Origin: Cladocopium goreaui | Lineage: Eukaryota; Sar; Dinophyceae; Suessiales; Symbiodiniaceae | Direction: 5' to 3' | Length of the DNA stretch: 64,000 nt | NCBI GenBank assembly: GCA_947184155.2 | Contig: CAMXCT020001458.1 | Coordinates: 574,501 to 638,500 of the forward strand | Part shown: piece after piece, positions 52,641 to 63,400 of the stretch | Layout: each line of letters begins with the position of its first letter | Numbering within the stretch: position 1 is the first letter of the stretch | Translations under genes and position numbers: made by a program | The notes under the pieces: generated by a model | What the model was told of the DNA's origin: nothing | Database searches by the model: none | The model's input: the letters and a program-made list of their open reading frames with translations, nothing else

Positions 52641-53349
52641 AGGATATATACATCATCAAACATCATGCCAAACCATGCTCAGTTTGTAGCCCTAAGTGGA
52701 AGATTGCACTTGACCATCCACTAATCAACCACTCTCAGCTACTGTTGAGCCGGCCAATGATAGTTCGTAGGACGTGAATACATGAGATGGATTTGGATCC
52801 TCTTCAGTGATTTAACCTCGTAATTATATAATGAAAATCACAAAATTAAATTGCAGACAATTATCCCATACTGTATTTTATCATTAAAAACTGGGATGTT
52901 TGATTGTGGTGCTAAACTGCCAGAGGGTAGCCTCTTTCCATGGTCAATCTTATCTCAGTGGCGGGTTTAAGGATGTTTAAGAGAGAATTTGCAGGACGTG
53001 ATTATGTTTACCCGAACTATAGGGGTTTCCTGCAGATTTTCCCTTCAAGCAATTCTTGGCACATCCCAATATTTTGAATACACGTTTTGCTGCTGACAAG
53101 TTGTTTGGTAGCAAGAACAAGACAATGTCTTGAAAGCAAACCTCATTCTCTGTGGATATTTATTTTTCAAAATTCACCAACATACGTGTTTCATACCAAA
53201 AGCTGTATCACTCATGGTCCATAGATCAGTCCTCTAAAAGCGCTATTTCCTCACGGGCTTCCCACGTAGGAAATGATCACGTTGGATGCTTTGCTGAACG
53301 ACATGGTTTCGATCCTTGGATCCGGGTAGGTGAATTTGATCGCTGGAGA

Positions 53350-53502
53350 TAGCCTCTGGTAAACGTTTACAGAACGAGCTGGACAATCCACCATTTTATA
53401 GCTGGGTAAATCAACGGAAAGATCCACCATTTTATAGCTGGGTAAATCCACTATTTCGACTGGGCCATGTTCAATAGCTATGCAACAAATTACCAGAGGG
53501 TA
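53350..53502. mobile_element. MITE family A, expanded copy
   Basis: It begins TAGCCTCTGGTAAAC and ends AATTACCAGAGGGTA. The inner CCACCATTTTATAGCTGGGT is duplicated. Confidence 0.75.
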
Positions 53503-53949
53503 ATATGTGTTATATAGTGAGACTATAACTAAATAGAGGATATTGTGGAATCTATAACCAACTTAATGGAATAGGATTATAGGCTATGTAGATATCAAGG
53601 GATATTGGATGAATTAGGAAGGGGAATCATCCATGCTGGCCGCATGAATGTTTCAGCTATTTTCAGGTAAGTGAATTATGTTTCCTTTCAGCCAGATTTA
53701 GTTCAATGATGTACCAATCGCCTACTGTATCTTTTAGATTGTGATTTTCTATAGCCATGGAAGAAATATCCAGTTGGTCTATGTCTCAAAATGGCTGATT
53801 TCATGGGGAAGATGATGATTGACCATTGGATTTCGGTGTGTACACGATCTTCAGAAAATTAATCACGACATACCTATTGACCCATTACCAAAGTGGTGAT
53901 TTTCACTAGTTTTCCAAGTTTTCCATAGTTCTTAAGTTATGACACCAAG

Positions 53950-54140
53950 GATATCCCATGATTACCATCCCAACACCAGCATCCGCATTCCAAGGAAGTC
54001 CAGCAAGCTCTTTGGCGGCGACTTTGCGGCCGCTATGGCCAGGGTTACCAGCTTCAACCGCTGGGCGATCATCGAACACGACCTGAGCACCAGTACTGAG
54101 GTGCTACGTCCGCCGGATGAGATGCAACGCCTGGAGGAAA
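53950..54140 (+). CDS. Exon-like island, clear coding character
   Basis: The plus frame reads NTSIRIPRKSSKLFGGDF, AAAMARVTSFNRWAIIEHDL and STSTEVLRPPDEMQRLEES. No family is recognised. Confidence 0.6.
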
Positions 54141-54384
54141 GCTACGGGGTTGGGAGGGGACCCAGTTTTTTCAAGGACCATGGGGAGAACAACGCAGCAA
54201 AAATGATGGAGCATGGGTGGTTTTTGTTGGAAGTTCGGGTGCTTCGGTGCCTTGCAAAATGGGGCTGTTGGGTGATAAGTACTCCAGGTTTGATTTATGG
54301 TGGGTGTACCGGTCGGTGGTTTTTGGGTGGTCAATGTGCTAAAGCCAAAACCAGAAATCAGAAACCGCCAAGAGGCCTCAAGTG

Positions 54385-54537
54385 CAGAATACATCAATAT
54401 CAGAGTGTTCTCTGATGATGCTCTGAATGTTCTTCCAAAAATCACTTGCCCACGGAGTCCCGCTCTCAAAATTTGCAAGGTGTTGGGGGAGCTTGGAGCT
54501 GAGGGAGGTTGGCGTGGCACTTCTCTGAAAAGACTAC
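54385..54537 (+). CDS. Exon-like island, clear coding character
   Basis: The plus frame reads AEYINIRVFSDDALNVLPKI, TCPRSPALKICKVLGELG and AEGGWRGTSLKR. It is probably in the same gene as 53950-54140. Confidence 0.6.
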
Positions 54538-54922
54538 ATGTTGTGATGATTTTGGAATGATTTCCGTGAAGTGAGGGAAAATTGCTAGTGCCCTGAGTGC
54601 CCTGGGCATGTGAAAATATGACTCAGTAATGTTTGGGACTACCCACCAACTACCAAGAATTTGCGAAGCTCGCTTGATGATCCGAGTAGGGTAAATGAGT
54701 TTGGGACATGCAGATTCTTCTGGCCTTTACAAGAGATCATACATTACTTATCATATGTACATTTGGGCAAGTAATAAGTAATAGAACTGTTGAAAAGTCC
54801 CATTTGTCTGTGCAAGCTTGCTTGGCAGTTTTCACTATGCAACCAGCTCACATTGCAGGCGCCTGGATAAGACCTGCCTTTTCATCAATTTTTGGTACAC
54901 CAATACAAAAGTGTTTGCGTAG

Positions 54923-55028
54923 TACCCTCTGGTAATGACTAACATAGCTATTGAAAATGGTGATTTATAGTGAGTTTTCCCATTAAAAATGGTGATTTTC
55001 CATAGCTATGTTAGTTTACCAGAGGGTA
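54923..55028. mobile_element. MITE family A copy
   Basis: The ends are TACCCTCTGGTAATGACTAA and TGTTAGTTTACCAGAGGGTA. Confidence 0.9.
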
Positions 55029-55127
55029 TCACATCTATAGATACCTCATGATTTATGCGAGGCTTTCCACATACATACCAATCCATAGCTGAATTAACCA
55101 CATGACAGTATCACATCCACACTAGCT

Positions 55128-55210
55128 CCTGCTTCGTTTGGAAGGAGCGGGCGCACTTCGCGCGATTGATGGAAACACATTTGGAGATGCTTGGCCCACA
55201 CTGCAAAGTC
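55128..55210 (+). CDS. Exon-like island, two open frames
   Basis: SCFVWKERAHFARLMETHLE and LLLRLEGAGALRAIDGNTF are both open on the plus strand. The island is GC-rich in AT-rich surroundings. The frame is not resolved. Confidence 0.45.
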
Positions 55211-55629
55211 ACCATAGATGATGGTTTAAATTCGATGGTTTATATGTGGGGAGTCATGCCCAAAGCCCAACAAAAGCAACAATGAATAATCTGGTTTGGC
55301 ATTCATAATGAATTATCAAGCTAATGAAACCTATCCTAAGCATCGGATAATTGGGACCAATATCGGCCAACCATTTTGTGGTTCGGCTTCCTGGGAATAA
55401 ATCCTGCCCTGAATCCTGGTCGGACCAACCCAAACCACCAACAAACAACTACTAGGTACTAGGCCCTCCAGATATGTGAGTTGGTTATACATGGTTCATA
55501 CTTCGGCTAGTGATTAGACTTGTAGTGGATATTATTGATGTTTTTTCTTGAAGCATAAAACCAACCATAAGATCCATAAACCATCCATAACCAACGGCTG
55601 AGGGCCACCTTTGCTGTTCTGCCATGGGA

Positions 55630-55790
55630 TTTGCCACGCTCTGAGAATGTACATCTTGGTCCTCTCTCAGATGCACCGCAGCCTGGGAGATCGCGCGTCG
55701 TTGGAAATTCAGGCGTCCTTGACCAGGAAGGCGCAGCGTTGCTCGGCGACCTCACCGACCGCGTGAGACATGATGGTTCTTATGGGGAGT
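55630..55790 (+). CDS. Exon-like island, two open frames
   Basis: One frame reads SENVHLGPLSDAPQPGRSRV and GNSGVLDQEGAALLGDLTDR; the other reads LVLSQMHRSLGDRASLEIQ and stops after SPTA. The frame is not resolved. Confidence 0.45.
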
Positions 55791-56502
55791 CATGCCCAAA
55801 TGGATCAGATTAGTGTTTTTTAATGAAACTGATCGAGACATTTGGGGATAATTAATACGATATTATATGCAACAAAACTATGTGGGATCGGATTTAAACC
55901 ACCATGTGTGGGGATATTGATGAACAAACATGGGGATTGCACATGACATGATTCATGACATTATAGGACTGACAAGAATCGGCATATATTATGGAGTTTG
56001 ATCAATGAACATGCAATGGCGTTCAATTGTGCAAGGAAGTGTGCTAGGGACTTATTTGAACCTGCGGAGCAGGCACACGATTGATCCAGCATGATCCAGC
56101 AATTTGCTGGGATTTAACCCAAAAAACTACGGATATTCAACAACATGATTGTGATAAACCAAAGGGCTTAGACGGGCACCCGAGACACCGAGATAGCACC
56201 ACAGCGCACCTTGAACAAAGCGGTGCCCCCTACTTGTAGCATCTTGTAGCAATGTTTCTTGGTTTACGTTCACCCAACTCTAGTTATTTCATCATCACAA
56301 TTAGTATAAACTGAACAGTTACTAGCTAGTTGTTTCAACTAAGTTCAAGCACCCAACTGACACAGCAACACATTTTGATATATGTTTTGTTCGTTAAATC
56401 TCATGTCTCAATCGTTTTGGCCATGTTTTGATTGTGTAAACCTACCCATGGTCCCAAAAAATGTCCCATAACCCCCGGAGAAAAATCACCTGACATCGAG
56501 GT

Positions 56503-56680
56503 ATGGCGCGGTTGCTGTTACCCGACCTGATCCTCCATTCGCAGTCTGTCTCCGTTTCTTCTGCCTCGCGGCAGCTGCAGATCTTTGGGTCCAGCCCTTT
56601 GCTGTCGTCAGTGGGCTCCAGATGCTGCTGTGATGAGATCGGCCTCTGGGGCGGGGAGTCTGGGTTAGCTAACTCAGTAG
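56503..56680 (+). CDS. Exon-like island
   Basis: The plus frame reads ARLLLPDLILHSQSVSVSSA, SRQLQIFGSSPLLSSVGS and a CCCDEIGLWGG segment. Confidence 0.45.
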
Positions 56681-57199
56681 GAGTTTCTGAGAGTTCTGGT
56701 AGCGGTAGAGTTGGATTTGATGGATCTTAATTGGATGTATATAGACAACAAGATGATATCTGGCTTTGTCTGAACATGGGAAATGAAAGACGAACAGTGG
56801 GGAAATTCATCAACAAATATGGGAATATCACATGGGGGATACAATGGGGATATACAGTATCAGATATAACCAACACATCTGGGTAAACACACCGAATGGA
56901 TAATTTAGTGCGACTTAATCTTTGCGATTGAAATAGGGATATGTTGACCTAACCAGCTAAACCCCATGTAGGTTGGAAATGGAGTTGGCACCGCCAATTG
57001 CTGGGGGCTCGCCCACTGAAGCCACTGGGTAGTTTGAAATGGATGGAACTGCGATTGATGAAGTGGGTGGTGTTACAACGGGATATAACAGTTCAGTTTC
57101 TTTAATGATTCAGACCTTGAGAAAGTTCCTCAGAGTTCCTTCCCATCACGGTGTGAACAACTGAAGACACTTAAGACATCTTAACACCATCCAGAGTAG

Positions 57200-57302
57200 C
57201 TGGTTGGTGGTTTGGAACATGAATTTTATTTTCCATATATTGGGAATAATCATCCCAACTGACGAACTCATATTTTTCAGAGGAGTTGAAACCACCAACC
57301 AG
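57200..57302. mobile_element. MITE family C copy
   Basis: The left end CTGGTTGGTGGTTT and right end AAACCACCAACCAG match 50063-50159. The middle CATATATTGGGAATAATCAT matches too. Confidence 0.9.
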
Positions 57303-57378
57303 ATTTCATTGGCCCGCCCAACTGTCACCAGGCTCTTCGACAAAGCCATCGCCCCGAGAAGCTTTGTGCTGTGACTTG
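57303..57378 (+). CDS. Small exon-like segment next to a MITE
   Basis: The plus frame reads ISLARPTVTRLFDKAIAPRS, then FVL and TGA. It begins directly at the right end of a family C element. Confidence 0.4.
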
Positions 57379-57814
57379 GGCGCGGAAGTAGATGATGTGG
57401 TTAGCGGACTCATCAAAAAGATAGACAAATGAAACAACATAAAGACAATAATGTTCATTCATGTTCCGTTTAATCTCATCGGGAGTTACTATATCATACA
57501 ACTATATATTTAATCATATTTAGCACAAAATTCTGTACATATTACGCGACATTCTATGATAATGCATTTTTTTCGGCTAGTCAGTGCGGTCGGTATGCTT
57601 GTTAAAATGCCACCTTCCCAACTGGGATGAAGATCAAAGCGAATTACCCCCCCTCCCTCAAATTGCGGGTTGGTCTATCAACCCATCCAAATGTGTATAC
57701 ACATATAACATCATATAACTTTAGCCATTAATCCACCAATTATTGGAATTATGAACCAACCGAAAGCTATCGCCTCAGGGTTTTTTACATGGGGTCTCCT
57801 GCTCCTTTTTTTCG

Positions 57815-57998
57815 CCCCATCTGAATGGACGGCAAGCGAAAAGGTCGTCTATTGGGGCGGCCAGAGTTCCACCTGGAATTTCTGGTCACATGTCTCTGGC
57901 TGCCCCTGATGGATCCGCCGAATGGCGATTTCGCCTATCCCTTGCGGGTTGATGGCTTCTCAACGGAGCAAGCCTGCTGCTTGGCGCTTTTTGCCGGA
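57815..57998 (+). CDS. Exon-like island, clear coding character
   Basis: The plus frame reads DGKRKGRLLGRPEFHLEFLV, TCLWLPLMDPPNGDFAYPL and RVDGFSTEQACCLALFAGT, then TGA. It may be a terminal exon. Confidence 0.55.
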
Positions 57999-58699
57999 AC
58001 ATGACGCCCAAATGGCTGGTTCTTGTGGATGGTTTTATTGATGTTTATTGTTGGGTTTTCCACATGTCCTACGGGAGGAACTGTGTGTTGGTGCAAGTAA
58101 AATCAAGTAAACATACCATAGATAGTATCAGGGATGATGCTGATTGGTGTTCTTGGGATTCTTTTGTAGCTGAGTATCTTTCAAAATGCAAGGCTTTTGG
58201 AACCACCATGTTATGTTATGTTTAGCGATAGCAATATATCAGGAGTTCAAATCACATCGAAAGACCATGGGCTGGACGCTGACACCCAAAAAAAAGCGAA
58301 TGATTGGATCCCCAGGAATTGTATTAATTAGACCCTTGAATTTTCTGGATACCAAATTTTGGTTCGTGTGTGTTTGATGTGTACTTTTTTTCTGATGCAG
58401 GAGACAATACCACTATGAATCTCTTTGGGATTGCTTAGAAGCACCCACCATATTGTCATCGTGCCGTTCTGAACGGTCGTTCCGCAGAGGACCACGGTCA
58501 GTTGTCAAGAGTGGTCCCAAGCAGAGGGAATATTCGACAGATTGTACTCCAATTAATTAGAGTAGATCCAGCTCAGAAACATGGACTACTGATCAGACTA
58601 ACGACTGAAACAATATAATAATATATACATTATAATCTATACACAATATATATGATATATAATACATAATATATATAATATTATATATGTATGTATACG

Positions 58700-58790
58700 A
58701 TGATCCAGCTGCTCTCGGCAAAGCACTTCCCCGTCGGTCCTCGTAGTTCGCTTCAGTTGAATCATCTCTTGTTCCAGGGGGGTAAGACCC
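58700..58790 (+). CDS. Exon-like island
   Basis: The plus frame reads IQLLSAKHFPVGPRSSLQLN and HLLFQGG, between AT microsatellites. Confidence 0.4.
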
Positions 58791-58819
58791 AGGCAGTGGT
58801 TAAGAATCCCATGTATCCC

Positions 58820-58890
58820 ATATATCACATATATTTATATGTATATATATATATGGATTACATATATATATATATGTATATATATATATG

Positions 58891-58923
<33 letters not shown>

Positions 58924-58955
58924 GTACACATATATATATATGTATATACCAAGAC
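58820..58955. repeat. TATA/TATG microsatellite
   Basis: It consists of TATATATATG units over about 130 bases. Confidence 0.95.
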
Positions 58956-58956
58956 C

Positions 58957-59465
58957 TTCCAAGGGGCTACGTTTTGGAACCCCTATCGAGTGTTCTTTAA
59001 GGGGCTACGTTTCGACACCCCTTAGCCGAACCAAAAAAACACAACAGGATATGGTGATAACGATGTTCATAGCACCATTTTTGGGAGACATAGTTGGAGA
59101 CGAGCTGAACAACAAAAACTTTGATTTTGGGGAATTCCGACACGCAAATGACACGCGACTCCCTGGTAGTGACACACTGCCAACACGCATTAAGGGGCGC
59201 CAAAACGACACCCCTTAGCCTAAAGGGGTGGCGTTTTGGCACCCCCTGCACATCCACCCGACACGCAAATGACACGTTTGACACGCGCCATTTTTGGGGT
59301 GCCAGAAATAAAACTCAAAAGCATTGCTTCCGTGGCCTCAGATAACAAAGATGAAATGTATATCCCAGATGACCCCAAACAGGTTGAGAAACACCTTAGA
59401 AATAAAGGGGCGCCATTTTGACACCCCCTCCCTAAGGGGTGCCATTACGGCACCCCTTGGCATGT
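58957..59465. repeat. Cluster of AAGGGG...CCCCTT hairpins
   Basis: At least six hairpin-type units of the form AAGGGGTGGCG-TTTTGGCACCCCTT are present, near 58966, 59010, 59190, 59222, 59405 and 59433, with the phrase ACACGCAAATGACACG repeated between them. Confidence 0.8.
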
Positions 59466-60004
59466 GCTGGTATGTATATATATGTATATATGTATATTTA
59501 TAGAAACTTGATGGGTTTATTTTGAAGAAACTTCATGTATTGAATCTCAATGGGCCTCCTTTGTGGAAACTCCACGCGGGTCTCCTGTGAGGGAACTCAT
59601 AGCCATTATATTGATCCACCCAAAACGTATGTAGTCTTTGATTTTCTTTGACCAACAGATTGTAACCTGGACACTCTTTTTGGGGGTCTGCATATCGCAT
59701 TCATCAGGTTTTTGTGTTCCTTTCCAATACTCCAAAGTATCGATGTCAAGCAAACAGGCTGGATGGGATCAGGTGCAAAAATGCCAATAAACACCGAAAC
59801 CACAGAAGTGCCAGGGTCGAAAATTGGGATGAGGGTCGTTTCATTTCTGGGGCCTAAAATGTTTGACCCTCAGACCAGGTCATGAAAAAGTGCAAGGGCG
59901 GGAGATCCAGGTATATATATATACAGATACATATACAATTATACATATGTATAAGGATATGATGATATTATATGTTTTTCCTTGGCTATTAACCATAAAG
60001 AACG

Positions 60005-60135
60005 AAGTATTGGGTCCCGCAGATCCTTCAGATTTGCGCCTGAGGTTTCCTGGCGCCAGACGAGTTACCAGACTTGGTGCAGGATGGACTGGCCTCCTGT
60101 GCCAATCATCAGGCATGGCATGGGGAACGTAAGGA
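60005..60135 (+). CDS. Exon-like island
   Basis: The plus frame reads RRSFRFAPEVSWRQTSYQTW and CRMDWPPVPIIRHGMGN. A second open frame exists. Confidence 0.45.
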
Positions 60136-60460
60136 AGATAAGGAAGAACCTCTGGGTACAACTGGGTATATCCTGGGGTATCTAAGTGGAGTATAACTGT
60201 TTAACTCGGATTACAACCACTTACACATCAAAATTTTGCATTCAATTTCATCGGTACAGTCTTTGTGATCCGTCCCAGAGAACGCCTCTGTCATGAAACA
60301 CCACTGGACACCATGTGAACAATTGACCAAAGGGACATTGCATTTCATTTTGCTTTTGCCGCCTGACTGGTGGCTCAAGGACGCATGCTGCGCCATAGAC
60401 GAAAAGGCCGAGAGTTCAGGGTAGTGTGCCCACTTGTCACTTCAGTTGGTAACCGGAGCC

Positions 60461-63400
60461 ATGGCTAGTGGTTCGGGGCCACATCCTGACCATGGCCGTG
60501 GCGAAGGCGATGGCGATGCTCCTGAACCTGAGGACCAGCCGCGAGCCGGTCGAGCTTGGTATGGGGCTGGGCGAAGCGCAGCGGATGGCGATGGAAGCGC
60601 TACTGCGTCTGGTGAGCATGGACCGCAGAATGGGGTCGCGGGGCATCAGCACCAGACCAGTGGCGCAGAGGAAGGAGATCCACTACAAGTTCAAGACCCT
60701 TGGGTGCCAGCAGGGCGCTCAACAGCTGCACAGGACTCAGGTCTAGTTAGAGAAGAAGCCGCGACTTGGCAGACTAGGTCGTGGGATAGCACGTGGAACC
60801 ATGACCAATGGGGGGCGCATGACTGGTCAGCTGGTGGTTGGAGAGGTTCCGATTGGCGATGGGATCAATGGGGTAGTCCTTTCAACACCAAGCCTGACAT
60901 GCTAGACCCTCCCACTTGGCCAGGGTGGAGTCACCGGCGCCTGTGGATACAGTCCATCCGCAGGTGGAACAAGCAGACAGACATCCCCTTGCACAGGAGA
61001 GCTGATCGCGTTCTCAGGTCTCTTGGTTGGGATCTGCAGAGCGACTTCGAACACTTGGATGATGAGGTGCTCTCCTCCACCCTCTACTTGGAGGCCATCA
61101 TCGAGGTGATGAACGCCAAAGCTGGGGTTCGTGAGGACGATGAGAAGCGCCGAGCATATCGGCAGGCCATCTCTGAGAATCAGAGACTTCGAGAGGAGTC
61201 CTTGGCACAGTATGCAATTCGCAGACAGAAGGACTTCAGGAACGCGGCCAACTATGGGGTGGTCATCCCGAACTCTCTGAAGGCGATGTTGCTGAAGGAA
61301 GGTGCGGGGTTGTCCGACCAAAATCAGCAGAATCTCACGGCTCTGCTTCAAGGCAATGATGAGGACCCAGACTTAGTTGCCAGATGTCTCAGTCGCATGG
61401 ATGTGCGTTCAGATCGGCTGAGCGCTTACGTGGATGATGCTGCTCGGGAACCATCCTACTTGGCTGACACCGATGCCGCTAGTGAGGATGACGACGTTTT
61501 TGAGAATGAGGAGGTCCTGCAAGAGTTGGACAAGATGGAGTTGAATGAGGACCAGATTTGTGAGGTCTTCGCCGTCTTGGAGCGCAAGAGATCATGGAAG
61601 GAGAACAAGCTCTTCAAAGCGGACATTCGAAAAGATCGTGGCAGCTTCATCAAGGATGGCAACAATGGCTATCCCCGTGGTCAAGCTGGAGGGCCCCCTG
61701 CCGGAGGCGTAGCTGGCAGGAATCCTTCCCGCCAGGGTTTCAATCGTGATCAGTTGAAGAAGATCTCCAGGTGTCGTCTTTGCCAGAAGAAAGGACACTG
61801 GGCTGCTGAATGTCCGTCCAAGAAGGGCGCTGGTGGAGCTACGGCCTTTGCCTACTGCAGTGCCAGCGCTGACGTGTCGAGATCGGCTTTTACCTTCTTG
61901 TCAGTGATGGAGGTCCGACAAGCCATTCGTCAAGTGCTTTACGGAGATGATCAGCATGGTGACGGAGGTTGGGCCTTTCTGACCTTAGATGGGGGTGAGG
62001 CTGTTCTGGACATCGGCGCCACTCAAGATCTCATAGGGCTGTCTGCCCTTGAAGATTTGACCAAGGAGCTCAAGAAGGTGGGACTGAAGCCTGTGAAAAT
62101 TGACAAGCCCGTCAGCACACCGACAGGCATTGGTGGATCAGCTCGGGCGCTCTATGCGGTGCTGCTCCCAATCTCACCGGGCGGCATTCCGGGAATTCTG
62201 GAGATGACAGTCTTGGAGGGAAATGTGCCGCCCTTGCTGTCAGTAGGGTTCCTAGACTTTCTCAAGGCGTCCATTGACCTTTCTGAGGACAAGCTAGTGC
62301 TGCGAACTTTGAACCTGGAGCTGCCCATGAACAAGATCTCAACTGGTCACTGCACTATCTCCTTGGTCAAGTGGAAGGGTGGTGATTTTCCCATTCCGGA
62401 TGACGTGCAGGAGAAGTACGGCTTGCCAGAACATGCTTTCAACATTTCAGCTTCAGCCTTTTGTGCGTATCCAAAAAGTGCTGCTGCCGAGTTTGTCCGT
62501 CCACAACATGAAGAACCAATTCAGGGAAGTATTTCAAAGTTTTCCTTTTCACATGAGCCCAACATTTTCAGTGATTTTCACACTCCGCAAGCGATCAACT
62601 TTGTGACGGACAGAGCAGATTCAGCGACATGTTGCTCAGCGGTGCAAACTCATCCAGTATTTCCAGGTGTAGAATCTGTTGAGAATTCATTTCAAGGTGA
62701 TAGAGGTGTAGCACATTTGGCACAATCTTTTGAGAGTTCAGAGTTGCGGCATGATCAAATTTGTCATGGAGAACACTCACAAACCAGATCTTTGGCATGT
62801 TCACAAACCAGATCTTTGGCATGTGAGCAGCGTGATGATGTATATCAAGAACCAGAGCTGCGCTGCTCAAGCAATTCGATGGGCAGTTCACTCTGCCCTC
62901 ACAGATCAGCCTCCAGCGCCACTGATGGAGAGCACTCGCGACTCTCGTGCCGCGCGCGGATGGCATCAACTGCTGAGCGCGATGAGCGCACAGCTGGAGA
63001 CCAACCGGGTGGCCTACAAGAACCTGGCTCGTGCAGAGCTTCGGACCAAGTTCGCTCCTGGGATGAAGTTGCTGATGCACGAGGGACACACAGTGGGAGG
63101 GTGTCTTCATCCTTCCGATGCCTTGATCAACCGGTCCAACCAATATGCAAGATGGACAGTGTGTCCGAAATGTCAGGCCAGAGTGTGGTACCAGTCCCTG
63201 CGTCGGGGGAGGAGCTCGGCCCAGAGCTCGGTCCAGAGCGCTGCAACGACACCACCGATCGAGCCCATGTACCACACTCCGAAGGCACCACCTGTGGCAC
63301 CTGGCAGAACAGCCGCGACACTGACGGCCTTGAATCCCACGGAGGAGACTCACCAGGTCCTGGAGGCTGCGATGTTGAGCTTCCAGAATCAAGGGGCACA

